This document shows positions 22,251 through 33,582 of a stretch of DNA of 64,000 nucleotides, piece by piece. The stretch covers positions 7,895,118 through 7,959,117 of the forward strand of contig NC_062977.1 of NCBI RefSeq assembly GCF_023078275.1, in the 5' to 3' direction. A program made the position numbers and the translations under genes. Below the pieces are notes generated by a model. It worked only from the letters and a program-made list of their open reading frames with translations. It searched no databases and was not told where the DNA came from. Source of the DNA: Leguminivora glycinivorella (Eukaryota > Arthropoda > Insecta > Lepidoptera > Tortricidae). Position 1 is the stretch's first letter. Each line of letters starts with the position of its first letter.

Positions 22251-23229
22251 ACTTATGTTATAGCCCAATATTTCCAAGGCCGATTCTGCCTGAGCACTCC
22301 GTTATAATTTAAATCGCGTTATGATGTGACCTTGACACAATTCACAGTGAATATCAAATGCACCAAACCAAGGTAAGGAACAAGATTCCTAACATGACTC
22401 TTCGATGAATTTCGCGCATTCCAATCAGAAACGATATTGTCAAGTTCGTATTTAAACCAAACCAATTGATTTAATCAGTTTTTTTTAGAATACAAATTGT
22501 AATGAGAACATCTAAAAATTTATTTAAACTTTTTTGCGCAATAAAAAAAGTACAAATGACGGACTTAATGCCTTAAGGTTTTGATGTTGTAGAATACGTA
22601 CCTACTTGATAGTGTAAATATCGTTCAGAAAGCAAAGAGCGTTTCAAATGGTTACTTTGGAGTTTCGAATCGAGTACACTATCGAGTATTAAAAACTTAT
22701 ATGTAGTAGCCATAGAATAAAGATTTTGTAATCAGGTTTCATACAATTCCAGGAAGGATATTTATATTTAGATGCCCGTACAGCTATCGCTCTCACACAA
22801 AACTTTTTATTTCCGTCTATAGCAAGTCAATCGTCTGCAAAAATTTTTCAAGCAAACTTTAACAGTGGAGGCAATCGCTCCTGAAATTCGAAAATGAAAT
22901 CGTACCAAGCGTCGCAAAGATTTATCGATGAACGTTCCCAACTTTTGGGGCATAAAACTTATGACATGTAATCATATTATATTCCATTCAAACCTAGCGG
23001 CGTGAGTGCCTTTTATTTTAACTTTCGTGAAACTATTTACAGAGGTTTTGTTTGCTCTCTGATTTATAAATGTGTGTGTTCAACCGAATACAGTGTTAGC
23101 TGCCGGATCAGCGCTTAAAACCATTTGAAGGATTATACTGCCTATTTGAATGGTTGTTCATTAGCATATTATGTTATAATAATATTATTAAATAGTACAT
23201 ACATACATACAGAAATAGCACACCAACGG
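22251..23229. other. Non-coding stretch, nothing recognised
   Basis: No frame with a motif and no repeat signature apart from a short (CATA)n at 23198-23210. Confidence 0.35.
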
Positions 23230-23297
23230 GAGCTATGGAAATCACGGGGAGAGGCCTTTGCCCAGCAGTGGGACACATAAACGGGCTATTAAAAAAA
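23230..23297 (+). repeat. RTE LINE 3' terminal fragment
   Basis: GAGGCCTTTGCCCAGCAGTG, GGACACATAAACGGGCTATT and a poly-A-like run match the 3' end of the fragment at 20166-20622. Confidence 0.75.
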
Positions 23298-23508
23298 AGT
23301 ACATTACGTTTTTTTAGTACAGATGGCCATCCGAAGTTTCAACCTGATATATAATGAACCACTTCTCGCACTAGTGCGTCAAAAAAGCACAATTTGTACT
23401 AAAATAGTACATTACATTTAGTACATTAGTTTCGACCTGGGATATAATAAACCACTTCTCGCACTAGTGCGTAAAAAAACACCATTTGTACTGACAAAAT
23501 AGTTATTA
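23298..23508 (-). repeat. Interspersed repeat with CGCACTAGTGCG palindrome, copy 2 (double)
   Basis: AACCACTTCTCGCACTAGTG appears twice in direct order (23356 and 23450), each preceded by a GTTTC(A/G)ACCTG block and followed by CACAATTTGTACT or CACCATTTGTACT. Local tandem duplication of the family found at 11075 and 31405. Confidence 0.7.
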
Positions 23509-23616
23509 ACCTTTAACAATTTATGCAGTATTACGTAAATTGAATAGGTAACATAAAACAATATACGGCAACACATGACGGATTTGTACAACATTTACAT
23601 GCAGCAAACGCTGAAA

Positions 23617-23750
23617 CTTTTTTTTATTATGGGATAGGAGGCAAACGAGCAGACAGGTCGCCTGATGGTAAGCGATCACCGCCGCCCATGGACACCCGAA
23701 ACACCAGAGGTGTTGGAGGTGCGTTGCCGGCCTTTGCTTTAGGAGCGGCA
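23617..23750 (+). repeat. Interspersed repeat, GGATAGGAGGCAAACGAGC family, copy 1
   Basis: The order GGGATAGGAGGCAAACGAGC, GGTCGCCTGATGGTAAGCG, GCCGCCCATGGACACC, GTGCGTTGCCGGCC is repeated at 50403-50520. It is a well-spread lepidopteran sequence whose parent element I cannot name with certainty. Confidence 0.75.
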
Positions 23751-23825
23751 TACTAATATCAAATGTCTGTTATTGTTTTGTTACTCTACAATCAATCTTA
23801 TTGCCAATCAAACAATGTTAAAATA

Positions 23826-25111
23826 TTGGGTTGGTAAGAAAGTAATCATAATCATAGCGAATCATAACCAATATTGTAATTTTTATTTAATTTATTATTT
23901 TAATCATTTATCAAAAATATAACGGCCTTCGTTATCTACTACTTGTCTCCATCGTTCTGGTAAAGAATGAATAGCATCGGCGAAGAAGTTCTTAGGTTTA
24001 GATTCAAAAAACTCAGCTATGTACTGTCGTAGATGGGCTTGATCATCGAACTTTTTTTCATTCAAGGCATTGCTTAACGATCTGAACAATGCGTAATCCG
24101 TAGGTGCCAAGTCTGGAGAGTACGGTGGATGAGGTATCACTTTCCAACCTAGCTCCAATAGCTTTAGCCGAGTCACTTTTGCAATGTGTGGGCGAGCGTG
24201 CAATGTGTGTCGTGTAAGAAAAAAACTTTAGCATGCTGTGGACGATTCTGACAGATTTTTTGGTTTAAATTTTCAAGCTGATTACAGTATACTGATGCGG
24301 TAACAGTCATTCCACTTGGTAGGAGTTCCCAGTGAATAATACCATGAATATCCCACCAAACGGACAGCATAACTTTTTTCGGGTGGGGCTCTGTTTTTGG
24401 TGCCTCTATTCCTTTTTCGTTTGGAGCTAGCCACTGACGTTTGCGTGTGTGATTTATATATAAGACCCATTTTTCATCTCCAGTGATAAGATGGTCCAAC
24501 CAGTTGAATGTGCGGCGAAAAGACAGAAGTTGTATGCAGAATTGCAGATATCGGCACGGCGGTTTAGTTGATCTCTATCAAGTTCGTGCGGTATCCAAAC
24601 ACTGTATTTGTAGTTTTTTCCCAACTCGTGTAAATGTGTTTCTATGGTGACATGAGAGCAGCCTAACTCGGTAGCAAGAGAACGACTCGTTAGCCTCGGA
24701 TCTCCTTCAATTAAGGTTTTTAATTTGGCTCAATCCTCACCTCCTCGGTCCTCACCGGTCGACCAGACTTAGGTTGATCTGATAATGAAAAGTCGCCACT
24801 ACGAAACCGCTGGAACCATCGTTTCGCCGTGGCCTCAGACACAACTTCAGGAGCAACATCCTGACATATATTACGCACTGCTTCGGCGGCTGAATGGCCA
24901 GACTGAAATTCATATAGTAAGCAATGCCTTACATGCACTTTTAATTCGTCCATTTTCTTCCTTATATTAGCTCGGCGACAGCTAGTGAATGACTGACGAG
25001 AAACTGTGCGGCTCGCCCTTTATATACTTTCGACCATAGAAGATTCTAGAACTCTCTCAAAAATTTTATGTGGAATTCAATCGATCGCTCATTACTTTCT
25101 TACCAACCCAA
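23826..25111 (-). mobile_element. mariner transposon, full length (copy 2)
   Basis: A 1286-bp sibling of the copy at 2054-3304 with the same termini and TA on each side (23824-23825 and 25112-25113). Its extra 35 bp equal four short insertions (+8, +8, +8, +11) near 23849, 24198, 24542 and 24732. Three of these look like duplications of adjacent sequence. Confidence 0.95.
23904..24953 (-). pseudogene. mariner transposase broken by frameshifts
   Basis: The same protein as in copy 1, opening with ATG at 24953. The reading frame is lost after SGRPV (an 11-bp insertion at about 24732), is shifted again at about 24542 (+8), and a further +8 at about 24198 splits HD from the following ARPH of the second catalytic motif. 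ITGDEKW and SPDLAPTD remain. The codon that is TAG in copy 1 is TAC here. No functional product is expected. Confidence 0.93.
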
Positions 25112-25823
25112 TAATATTATTTTAAGATAGAACACGTTATTTTAACACTGGATATGAAACGATACTAGATGTTTCACTTTCATTAGAACGAAGATACCAA
25201 TCTCTCGAATAGATTGTATTAAAAAATTAAAGTATCAGAACGTGCACAGGTATCGGGAATCGAAATGAGCAAAAACTACAAGTTTCAATGCAAGCGCAAA
25301 TGAACTCAATAATGTGTGGAGGGATAAAAATATCAGATACGGATAGAAATTCAATTAAAAGTAAGCATTTCATTTCGCTTATTACATTCCACATCGTTAC
25401 ACGGTCCAGAGTTTGCACATGTGGGTTGGGCACGCTGCGTGTATTGGTATTAATTAATATAATTTGTTATATTTAATAAGAGCAGACGCAATGAAATTTT
25501 AAAATGAAAAGTGTAAAATAAACCGCGAAAAGTGAGTAAATACGGCAATAAAGTATTACATTTGATATTTATTTATTAAACATCAAAAATACAACACAGT
25601 TAACGTAATAAAAACGCTTATATTAAGATCTTACAAATAAATAAAACTGAATCATAAGTATCATAACTTAATAGTTATTAATATCTACATACTTCAGCCA
25701 GTCATTTTACTAAGGATATAAATTGAATTTGGATTTGATAATATGCATCTGATCTGTCAATATCAAAACCTGTGTATCAAAAGTGGAAAAAAAAAGTTAA
25801 CTTTCACATTCGTAAAATAAACT
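25112..25823. other. AT-rich non-coding stretch
   Basis: Possible retroposon 3' tail at 25560-25640 (ATTTATTTATTAAACATC); otherwise nothing. Confidence 0.35.
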
Positions 25824-26386
25824 AAAAAACCGGCCAAGAGCGTGTCGGGCCACGCTCAGTGTAGGGTTCCGTAGTTTTCCGTATTTTTCTCAAAAACTAC
25901 TGAACCTATCAAGTTCAAAATAATTTTCCTAGAAAGTCTTTATAAAGTTCTACTTTTGTGATTTTTTTCATATTTTTTAAACATATGGTTCAAAAGTTAG
26001 AGGGGGGGGACGCACTTTTTTTTCCTTTAGGAGCGATTATTTCCGAAAATATTAATATTATCAAAAAACGATCTTAGTAAACCCTTATTGATTTTTAAAT
26101 ACCTATCCAACAATATATCACATGTTGAGGTTGGAATGAAAAAAAATATCAGCCCCCACTTTACATGTAGGGGGGGTACCCTAATAAAACATTTTTTTCC
26201 ATTTTTTATTTTTGCACTTTGTTGGCGTGATTGATATACATATTAGTACCAAATTTCAGCTTTCTAGTGCTAACGGTTACTGAGATTATCCGCGGACGGA
26301 CGGACGGACGGACGGACGGACGGACGGACGGACAGACTGACATGGCGAAACTATAAGGGTTCCTAGTTGACTACGGAACCCTAAAA
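25824..26386 (+). repeat. Interspersed repeat AAAACCGGCC...CCCTAAAAA, copy 2
   Basis: Same ends and internal order as 15498-16062, with a shorter (GGAC)n run at 26296-26334. Confidence 0.88.
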
Positions 26387-26885
26387 ATGTGATTGATTTT
26401 CCGTAACAAACTATGCCATTTTAAGTTTTTAAAGTCCACATATGCGCGATCAAGTCGCGTCGAAAATCCCGTGTAAAAATCAGTGATACTACGATCCAAG
26501 TATTCGAACATCTTGCTCGATTCTTATCCCAACAGATACATTCTGCGTACATGCCGTCCGCGGCGTTTGCCGGATTAAGCGATGCAATACACGACGCGAA
26601 CAAATAGACCACATTACACGTGATTGATTCACGTGTCAAAACGCTTGCGATTGTGCTCCTGACTTTACTTAGGAAATCAGATACCTTAGATTTAGCGATG
26701 TGTTAGGAAGAACGCAGAACACTGATAGCTTACTCGTATTATACGAAGTTTTCTTAGTAAAAGGTTACAAAAAAAAACAAATTACAAAAAAAAACATTAT
26801 TTAGCCCATATCAAATAGCCCGTTACTAATGTAGCATCCGCTGTTTATCATCTACCTGAAAGGAACTTCGTAAAGTGATAGCTAC
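26387..26885. other. Unique-looking non-coding stretch
   Basis: Moderately GC-rich at 26440-26640. The minus frame at 26421-26639 opens with TTG and shows no motif. Confidence 0.3.
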
Positions 26886-26887
26886 TA

Positions 26888-27726
26888 CAGTGGAAACTGG
26901 ATAAGTGGAATCGCAAGGGACCGGCTGTTTAGTTTCGCTTATCCAGGTTTTCCATTTATCCAGTTTTCCACTTAACCAGGTTCAAATAAAACGTTTTCTC
27001 ACTTACAGAGGCTCTCGCTTATAGAGGTTGTCGGTGCTAGTAATGTCGCTTATAGAGGTCAAATGAATATGTATAATTGTATATTTTATTTAATATGCAT
27101 GTAGATATAAATAAACAAAAAATAGGTTTGTGATCCTGACTTCAAAAAGCAATACTGTAAATAACCTACAATACTGTTATACAAAACAATATTTTTCTTT
27201 GTTTGAAGTAACTTATACACAAAATCACTCCTAATATTTATTGATGCAAGAGAAACCAGTATGGTCAAATAAATCAATATACCGATTGTACTTTAATGAA
27301 AAAATCCGATTTTTTTTAATTTATCCCGAAGAGATAAATACTTGATCTTGATTAGGCATTGCTTATCCAACAGCACGGTACCGCACCGCAGATAAAACTA
27401 AACTGAACGATGTGTAATCTCATACAAAATATATAGTTTAAACACAAACCATAATGTTAACGAAATAAACTACCCTCCTTGTGGTGGTTTATTAAAAATA
27501 CAAATTTTATAACGCCAAGCTTTTCCACTCATAGAGGTTTCGGAGACGACTGCTTCCAGTTGCAGAGGTAAAAATAAGAAATTTACGAAAAAATGGATTC
27601 CGCTTATAGAGGTCCCAAAATTCCTCTTATAGAGGTAATTCGGTCCTGAGGGACTGGGACCGAGAATTTGGGTCCACTTAAAGAGGTTTTCCACTTACCC
27701 AGGTTCCACTTATCCAGTTTCCACTG
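26888..27726. mobile_element. Non-autonomous pogo/Tigger-like transposon
   Basis: An 839-bp element with perfect 23-bp terminal inverted repeats starting CAGTGGAAACTGGATAAG, flanked by TA (26886-26887 and 27727-27728). Inside both ends are many direct copies of a 10-12-bp motif, CTTAT(AG/CC)AGGTT, at about 26938, 26956, 26974, 27003, 27014, 27051, 27530, 27602, 27627, 27678 and 27693. Such ends are typical of pogo/Tigger (Tc1/mariner superfamily). There is no DDE reading frame, so it is non-autonomous. Confidence 0.85.
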
Positions 27727-27838
27727 TATAGTATTTAAAACCCAGCTTTATATGTCCTAAAAAATATGCTTCAATTATATGAATGTGTTTACTCATAAAC
27801 ATATTAAAAAATATACACTATAAACTAAAAAAATGTTT

Positions 27839-27905
27839 ATTAGCCTATTTTAGTGTCCCGCTGCTGGACAAAGGCGTACCCTTGATTTTTCCCCTGTCCT
27901 CGGCG
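27839..27905 (-). repeat. RTE LINE 3' terminal fragment (minus)
   Basis: AGCCTATTTTAGTGTCCC, GCTGCTGGACAAAGGC is the reverse complement of the GCCTTTGCCCAGCAGTGGGA end, with changes. Confidence 0.6.
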
Positions 27906-27959
27906 TATTCCCACCATTTTGGAAATTGTAATAATATATTGTAATATATTATTATATTT

Positions 27960-28050
27960 TGTCAAGAGTGGCATTGAAAATTAGTAGTTCATGTGCTCTA
28001 CCTACCGCTTTATGGGATACAGGCGTGATTATAAATGTATGTGCGATGTA
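27960..28050 (+). repeat. Retroposon 3' end fragment
   Basis: CAAGAGTGGCATTGAAA, TTCATGTGCTCTACCTACC, GGGATACAGGCGTGATTA match the 3' portion of 12858-13100. Confidence 0.6.
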
Positions 28051-28904
28051 ATAAAATATATAAATTACAGACACAATTGAGTAATAATTCTATCACCAAT
28101 TCAATAACATTTTCGAAGTGTGCCAATATTAACCAATCTAAACTTGATTAGCATTAAACCGTCTATCCGACTGAGACATTGGAAATAATGAGCACTTGTA
28201 ACAAAGGCGCTAGCTCTACGTCTCTATTGAACTCAGTATTAGCAAATACATATGTAACTCCGTATAGACGGATAAGGTCTAAGAAGAAAACGTACGTCAA
28301 AGCCAGAGAGAAAAAGGTACGGTGGCCTAGATGGCGTTACACCTTTGGGGAACGCTCGGGTATATGGCGCTCATATTAATATTTGACATTTTAACACATA
28401 TCAAGCTAACAATATGGGCCAAATTGTCAAAACTGAGGTTCAACAGTTTTAAGCTTGTGTCGAGAGATGGCAGTCTATGCACTGTGATTACACATTTTAC
28501 TTTGACAGTAACTCTCTATAATACTCGATCCTCTTTGGTATTAGGTACTTTTCGAAAAGGGGCGACCCCAAACTCGTTTTTCATACAAACGCTTTAATTT
28601 TCCTCTATGGATATTGATATTATTAATACAATTAGATTAATTTCAATAACGTTTATTTCAAAATCTAGGTTTGTATCAGAGTTCGTTCTTTTATATTTTT
28701 TGGCTATTTTTAAAATAAAAACTGATGTCATACAATTTTAATGTTAAACAGCTTCCGACCTGTTCGACGTAAAACATTAAAGCATCGATGAACGGCAGAC
28801 TGATCATCAGTGGGCTCACAAAATCACTGAAAATACAAAAAAATGCGTAGGACAATTGAAGGGTCACAGCTAGGATCAGAATGGGCATTTTCGCGAAAAA
28901 GATT
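28051..28904. other. Non-coding stretch, possible old repeat at 28300-28560
   Basis: GGCCTAGATGGCGTTACACC and the following sequence look like diverged interspersed repeat. ATG-led frames at 28179 and 28331 carry no recognisable motif. Confidence 0.3.
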
Positions 28905-29215
28905 CAAAAACTTTTTTCCTAAAATAGGTAAATTTTATGTTTTTCCTACTCAGAATCACGAGCCCTTTCCATCATACTAGGCGGAAAAAAGCGTCCCAAA
29001 TTATTTTTTTCCTCTTTGTTACTACTACTTTTCAAACACTTCGTACAGTGGTTACAAAGTGGAAAGTATGCAAAATAATAGACAATTTTGGGACTATATA
29101 TTTGTCTCTTGTTTTTTATCCAGATCGAAAGGGCTCGTACCTGATTCTGAGTAGGAAAATCTTGAAATTTACCTACCTTAGAAAAAAATGTGAAAGTTCT
29201 CGCGAAAATGCCGGA
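28905..29215. repeat. Fold-back repeat, ACTCAGAATC family, copy 2
   Basis: The left end GGTAAATTTTATGTTTTTCC then CTACTCAGAATCACGAGCCC is matched inverted on the right by GGGCTCGTACCTGATTCTGA and GTAGGAAAATCTTGAAATTT. The cleanest of three copies. Overlapping frames on both strands (97 and 98 codons) are a consequence of the palindrome. Confidence 0.75.
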
Positions 29216-30469
29216 ATACATCAACATTAAGTTGTATAACATAAATATTTTTTGTCCTCCGGGTGGAAAGCGACAAATTTCAGGCTACTGCGCAAAACGA
29301 AGTTACCGCTTGCCGGCTCCTCCGAACATACTTTTTTCTACGTGTTTCTGAGATACATTTTTTAGACTTATATTTATCTAAGACAGAGCTACATATCTTT
29401 GAGAATGTAGGTACAGTATCTTAAGGTGCTTACCCAACTCCATCTTTACATTATTTCAACGGCTCCGTGGACGAATGCCAATAACAACTTGTTAATTTCA
29501 CTAGTGGTTCTCGGAAAATGAAGGCTCGGACTCGTATTTCCAACTCATGAAATATTTATCGCGGTATAAGCAATTCCACCATTGGAAGTCTAGACGCAGT
29601 GTGAATGAGATGAAATGAAATATTATCGACTCAGTACAAAACTGTCCTCGTATTTATCGCCGCTTTAAAGTCAGATTTAGATACATAATCCTTTAGTAAC
29701 ACTGAGGATTACTGTGATAATATTAAGACGGTCGCTTTATATGATATATCGTCAGCATACAATGCTAACATGAAGGATTGTGTTCATAAAACTTATTCGT
29801 TTTGCTATTTAGCCGTTTGCTGGGTTTATCGTGAATTTAATGGATGGATGGTATTATTTAGAATCTGTTCAAATATTTAGTTAGTAAAAATCAAGAACGA
29901 TATAATACGACTGGGACTGACAAAGCCCATACAAAAAAGCGTACCCCTGAAATGTATGAGCTTTTGAGGTTTAAAACTAGATGGCGCTGTTTCGCAGCCT
30001 GGAAGAGGCCAAAATTGCACATGCGAATTCTAAGTTCGGAGAAAATTCTTATAGGGAATATATAGCCACATATACTATACAAAATCAATATGTATTTTGA
30101 TTTGTAAGTATTTACATACATATGTTAATTTTTAATTTTATTTTGTAATATTATTAATTTGTTTTTATTGTTAGATTTTGGAAAAAGACTATCCTTATTG
30201 GGGGACACAATATGATGATTTATTAATATTATTTCTGTTATCCCTAAGTTTTTAATTTTATGACGATCATGATGGGAATTCTTACATTTTTGTGCAGAAA
30301 CGCAAACTTGTATTGTATTTTTTTTTGTGAAATAAATCATCTATCTATAATGCACAATCCTATTTTAATATTAAAGCTCAAAATAACTAAAATGAAAAAC
30401 CGTGAAAGAATATCTCTCAGCACATGACAGTTGCATGTTGACTGTTATTATTTTGGTGTTAAATCCGAT
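29216..30469. other. AT-rich non-coding stretch
   Basis: A short block at 29935-30010 (AAACTAGATGGCGCTGTTTC) resembles a common interspersed repeat. No exon supported. Confidence 0.3.
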
Positions 30470-30720
30470 ATCTGATCTACAAAGCTATCACACCGAGCAG
30501 GGATAGTAAACATTTGCGGCTGACGTGGCCGCGTGCACGATGTCGGACAAAGCGTAAGTTCGGGAACATTCCGCCGATGGGAGAGCAATCTTCGTGAGTG
30601 GTAAGTAGTCGGGAGTGATCGCACCGGACTGTGCAAGGCCGCAGACCATTATGCAGAGAAGGCATCTAAGATACAATAACACTAAGAGCGCAACGCATTC
30701 ATACACTGTTTCTATCAATT
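30470..30720 (-). other. GC-rich block, three minus frames open together
   Basis: All three minus-strand frames stay open across roughly 30490-30636. One reads as a hydrophobic leader (LLVLLYLRCLLCIMVCGLA) followed by a Cys-poor tail, but it starts with TTG in AT-rich flanks. I recognise no family. An old repeat with unusual base composition is as likely as an exon. Confidence 0.25.
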
Positions 30721-31404
30721 TATTTTTATAATCTCTTACAAACTGCGTAAATCACCTTTAAACATAGGTATAGGTAAAGAACTTAATAATCGAAAAAATA
30801 ATGATAGAAATATCGGATTGATTTCAGGCACACGGTTGAATTGGCTTGTTTGTTGCTAACCATTATTTTTAAACAATTAGTTAACCCGCGGCAAGAGTAA
30901 CATGAGTCACGATTTTATGGCATGTTCCATTTATCCACGATGCAAGTTCAAGTGATAATCTATCTCTAAATAAGTGTTACTTTCCCGATATATGCACAGA
31001 TCATTTCATTTGAAGCTTTAGTTCAAATAAAGCAATTGTGACATATTGTGTGCTTTGGAAAGTGCAAGCGACAGGGTTGAATGGAGGAAGCCTTTGCGTC
31101 AAATTCAGGAAAGAGTGTGTATTTAGTTGTATTGTTAGAGTGAAAAGGCATCTTCTGGGCGAGCTCACTCAATCTTAGGCCACGTCTTTGCCTTTGGCTA
31201 GTCTGTAGCTAAGAGTAAGCCCATTTATAATAATTTAAAAATCCACGAAAGTTATTCTAGAAAACTATTTAAAAAAGTAAGGATTGTATGCAACGTTGTT
31301 TATTAACTGAGTCAAAAATACTCGTGGCGTCTTTAATAACAGTTTCCGACTTCGGCTCAAATTGTTACCCACGCCGCTCGCCTTTTTCGACCTCTTTTAA
31401 CCAC
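30721..31404. other. Non-coding stretch, nothing recognised
   Basis: No repeat family or coding block identified. Confidence 0.35.
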
Positions 31405-31612
31405 CAGTTTCACAATAGTACATTACAATAAAAAGGTAAAAAAGGAAGTTCGAAACGAGTGGCGATGAATTAAAACACGACCGAAGGGAGTGTTTTAAAT
31501 CGACACGAGTCCTTTTCGCACGTATATCGTACCACGTTTTTCAGTACAGATAGCACTCCGAAGTTTCGACCTGGCATATAATGAAACACTTCTGTACTGA
31601 AAAATACTTGTT
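31405..31612 (-). repeat. Interspersed repeat, CTAGTGCGAGAAG family, copy 3
   Basis: In reverse orientation relative to 11075-11320: AAACACGACCGAAGGGAG, TCGACACGAGTCC, TTTTTCAGTACAGAT, CCGAAGTTTCGACCTGG. The CGCACTAGTGCG palindrome itself is missing here. Confidence 0.65.
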
Positions 31613-31836
31613 CAAAACCGGAAATTAGATGACATGAGGTTGTACAAGTATATTTTGACTACGCTGCCCGTACATAATCTGTGCCGGCTAACAATTCCGT
31701 TCGTACCACGTCACCGCTCCCGATCGGATAAAGCCTCAGTGCGGACGAGCTCGATGCTTATACTAATATTGCAAAAAGATAACCTGTTGTGAACCAATAA
31801 CTGAACAGAGTTCGATTGACTATTATTATTATTTGT

Positions 31837-32057
31837 GTAAGGTACAGCGGGGCAAATCTTGACTGGGGGACAAATGTAACTGGTCCATTTTTTCCATGTT
31901 TTACAATGTTTTCATTATTAAATAGAGTGTCCAACGATTCTATATGCTAGGCGTGTTCAGTGGATACATGTAGAACTCAACATCATAGTGTAATTATGGG
32001 AAAAATTGGTTCAGTTACAATTGCCCCACAGTCGAGATTTGCCCCGCTGTACCTTAC
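31837..32057. mobile_element. MITE, GTAAGGTACAGCGGGGC family, copy 1
   Basis: A 221-bp element with terminal inverted repeats of about 29 bp (GTAAGGTACAGCGGGGCAAA outward), one mismatch. A second copy is at 52391-52600, and its right half occurs within 39962-40048. Non-coding. Confidence 0.85.
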
Positions 32058-32495
32058 ATATTGTTACACTTGATGAGAAATTTTTAAAGTAAATGTGCGC
32101 ACACTTTGCTTAATCACACGTCAATGTTTTTCATTGAACAGCAAGCATTTATTTTAGATTTTGGGGTTGATCCTATAGTAAAAGTTGTGCACTATGCATA
32201 CTTTGATCTGTATATATATTATGTATCTCACAAAGCATGTTAAGAACAACAAAATCACATGTAATTTGAAATATTTTTTTTTTCGTAATAAACTGGGCTT
32301 GAATGCTTGTGTTGTAGGTAACATAAGACGACGAAATACCTAATGTTACGTAAATACCTAATGTATATAAATAATCTGACATTTATACCGGGTACGTTAA
32401 CAATATAGTTAGTAGTTAGTTTAGGTAGTATTGCCAATTTACACACCAATTTAGCACAAGTGTTACTACACTTCACACTGTATTTGAACTTGATT
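32058..32495. other. AT-rich non-coding stretch
   Basis: Two minus frames (69 and 73 codons) in AT-rich sequence show no motif. Confidence 0.3.
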
Positions 32496-32718
32496 TCAGT
32501 TCTTGGAATTCTGACACCGAAATATAATAGCCAATATGCCTACCATCAATAACATAACGATAGTGGGTAGCCTCATACGATGGCCGATTAATGAAGCCAG
32601 CACTGTGGAGCACAACGCTCCTGTAATGGTTTTACGACGATACGTTTGAGTTATAAGAGGTAGCGGGAGCGTAAGTAGCAGTGAGAAGAGCAAGACGTAT
32701 TCTTTAGACGACCTAAGT
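32496..32718 (-). pseudogene. Coding-like fragment with two hydrophobic segments
   Basis: The minus frame ends at 32496 and includes LPLITQTYRRKTITG between two hydrophobic stretches (LLFSLLLTLPLPL and PTIVMLLMVGILAII). A related piece in the same strand and frame sense at 33197-33290 reads LPLITQTFSRKTITG, so the peptide rather than only the DNA seems shared. The upstream end is cut by the MITE at 32720. I do not recognise the family; a duplicated exon or a retrocopied membrane-protein gene are both possible. Confidence 0.3.
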
Positions 32719-32719
32719 A

Positions 32720-32968
32720 CACTGAGAGAAATTTGCATTGTGAATTTAACAAGTTCGACTTGTTGCGGTTTATCCGTTTGAATCAGCCAAACGTATGTTT
32801 AAAACAATATGTGTCAGGTTGTTTTTATAATATCGACTTGTTGATTCAAATATATTGCCGATTCAAATGACAAGTAGCTTGTTGTTTGAACCAAAGAGCA
32901 CGTAGGCGCTATTTTAACCAAAAAACTTGTTGAACGAACATGAAAACTGGTTGTATTTTCTCTCAGTG
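32720..32968. mobile_element. MITE with CACTGAGAGAAA termini
   Basis: A 249-bp element whose ends CACTGAGAGAAA / TTTCTCTCAGTG are inverted and flanked by TA (32718-32719 and 32969-32970). The interior shows looser inverted pieces (ACAAGTTCGACTTGTTG; AACTTGTTGAACGAAC). Tc1/mariner-type target preference. Confidence 0.8.
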
Positions 32969-32994
32969 TATGTCCGGTGGGGAATGACCGAACG

Positions 32995-33120
32995 TCATAG
33001 ACATAGACATAGACATAGACATTTTATTAATAATATTATAAATATTACACGTTCATCAATAAAATTATTTAACAGCAATTAAATAAAGATTAATACAATT
33101 TCAGTCTAATTACAATTTCG
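32995..33120 (-). repeat. Retroposon 3' end with (ATAGAC)n tail
   Basis: Five ATAGAC units at 32999-33021 next to ATTTTATTAATAATATTAT. Read on the minus strand it is a 3' UTR-like sequence ending in an (ATGTCT)n tail. Family unknown. Confidence 0.45.
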
Positions 33121-33196
33121 AATATTAAATTGAAAGATGCATTCATTGATTATATTACTAAGATATGTTATAACATAGTATAATAGTTGAAAGCCA

Positions 33197-33290
33197 CATA
33201 CGATGACCGAATTAAACCTGTAATGGTTTTACGACTGAAAGTTTGAGTTATAAGAGGTAGCGGGACAATTAGCGGCAGCGTGCAGCGGCG
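33197..33290 (-). pseudogene. Second copy of the LPLITQT fragment
   Basis: TGTAATGGTTTTACGACTG and GTTTGAGTTATAAGAGGTAG match 32618-32670. On the minus strand it translates to PLPLITQTFSRKTITG and then diverges. Decayed paralogous piece. Confidence 0.3.
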
Positions 33291-33474
33291 TGAAAAAAAT
33301 ATGGTTTAGTTAGTATTAAACTTAATATAATCCTCTCTAGCTCTTATTTATTTCCCCCCAAACTTCATTGCATTAGAAGTAAGAGACGTGGTTTTTTTTT
33401 CGTGTATCCATTTTATAATCATATTTATACAGTAATATCACTTCAAATACTTTCTAAAGATGACAGTAATTTCC

Positions 33475-33562
33475 GCTACTTAAATCGCCTTCACACACGC
33501 TTTCACTCGTGACTTACTTCGCACACCAGTTCCTCTCTCCCGCTAAATTCATCCCTTTAGTA
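33475..33562. repeat. Direct repeat, left copy, flanking a fold-back
   Basis: TTAAATCGCCTTCACACACG, TTCACTCGTGACTTAC, CCTCTCTCCCGCTAA, TTCATCCCTTTAG recur in the same order at 33943-34031. Confidence 0.65.
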
Positions 33563-33582
33563 ATAAGAGGTAATTCGTTCAT

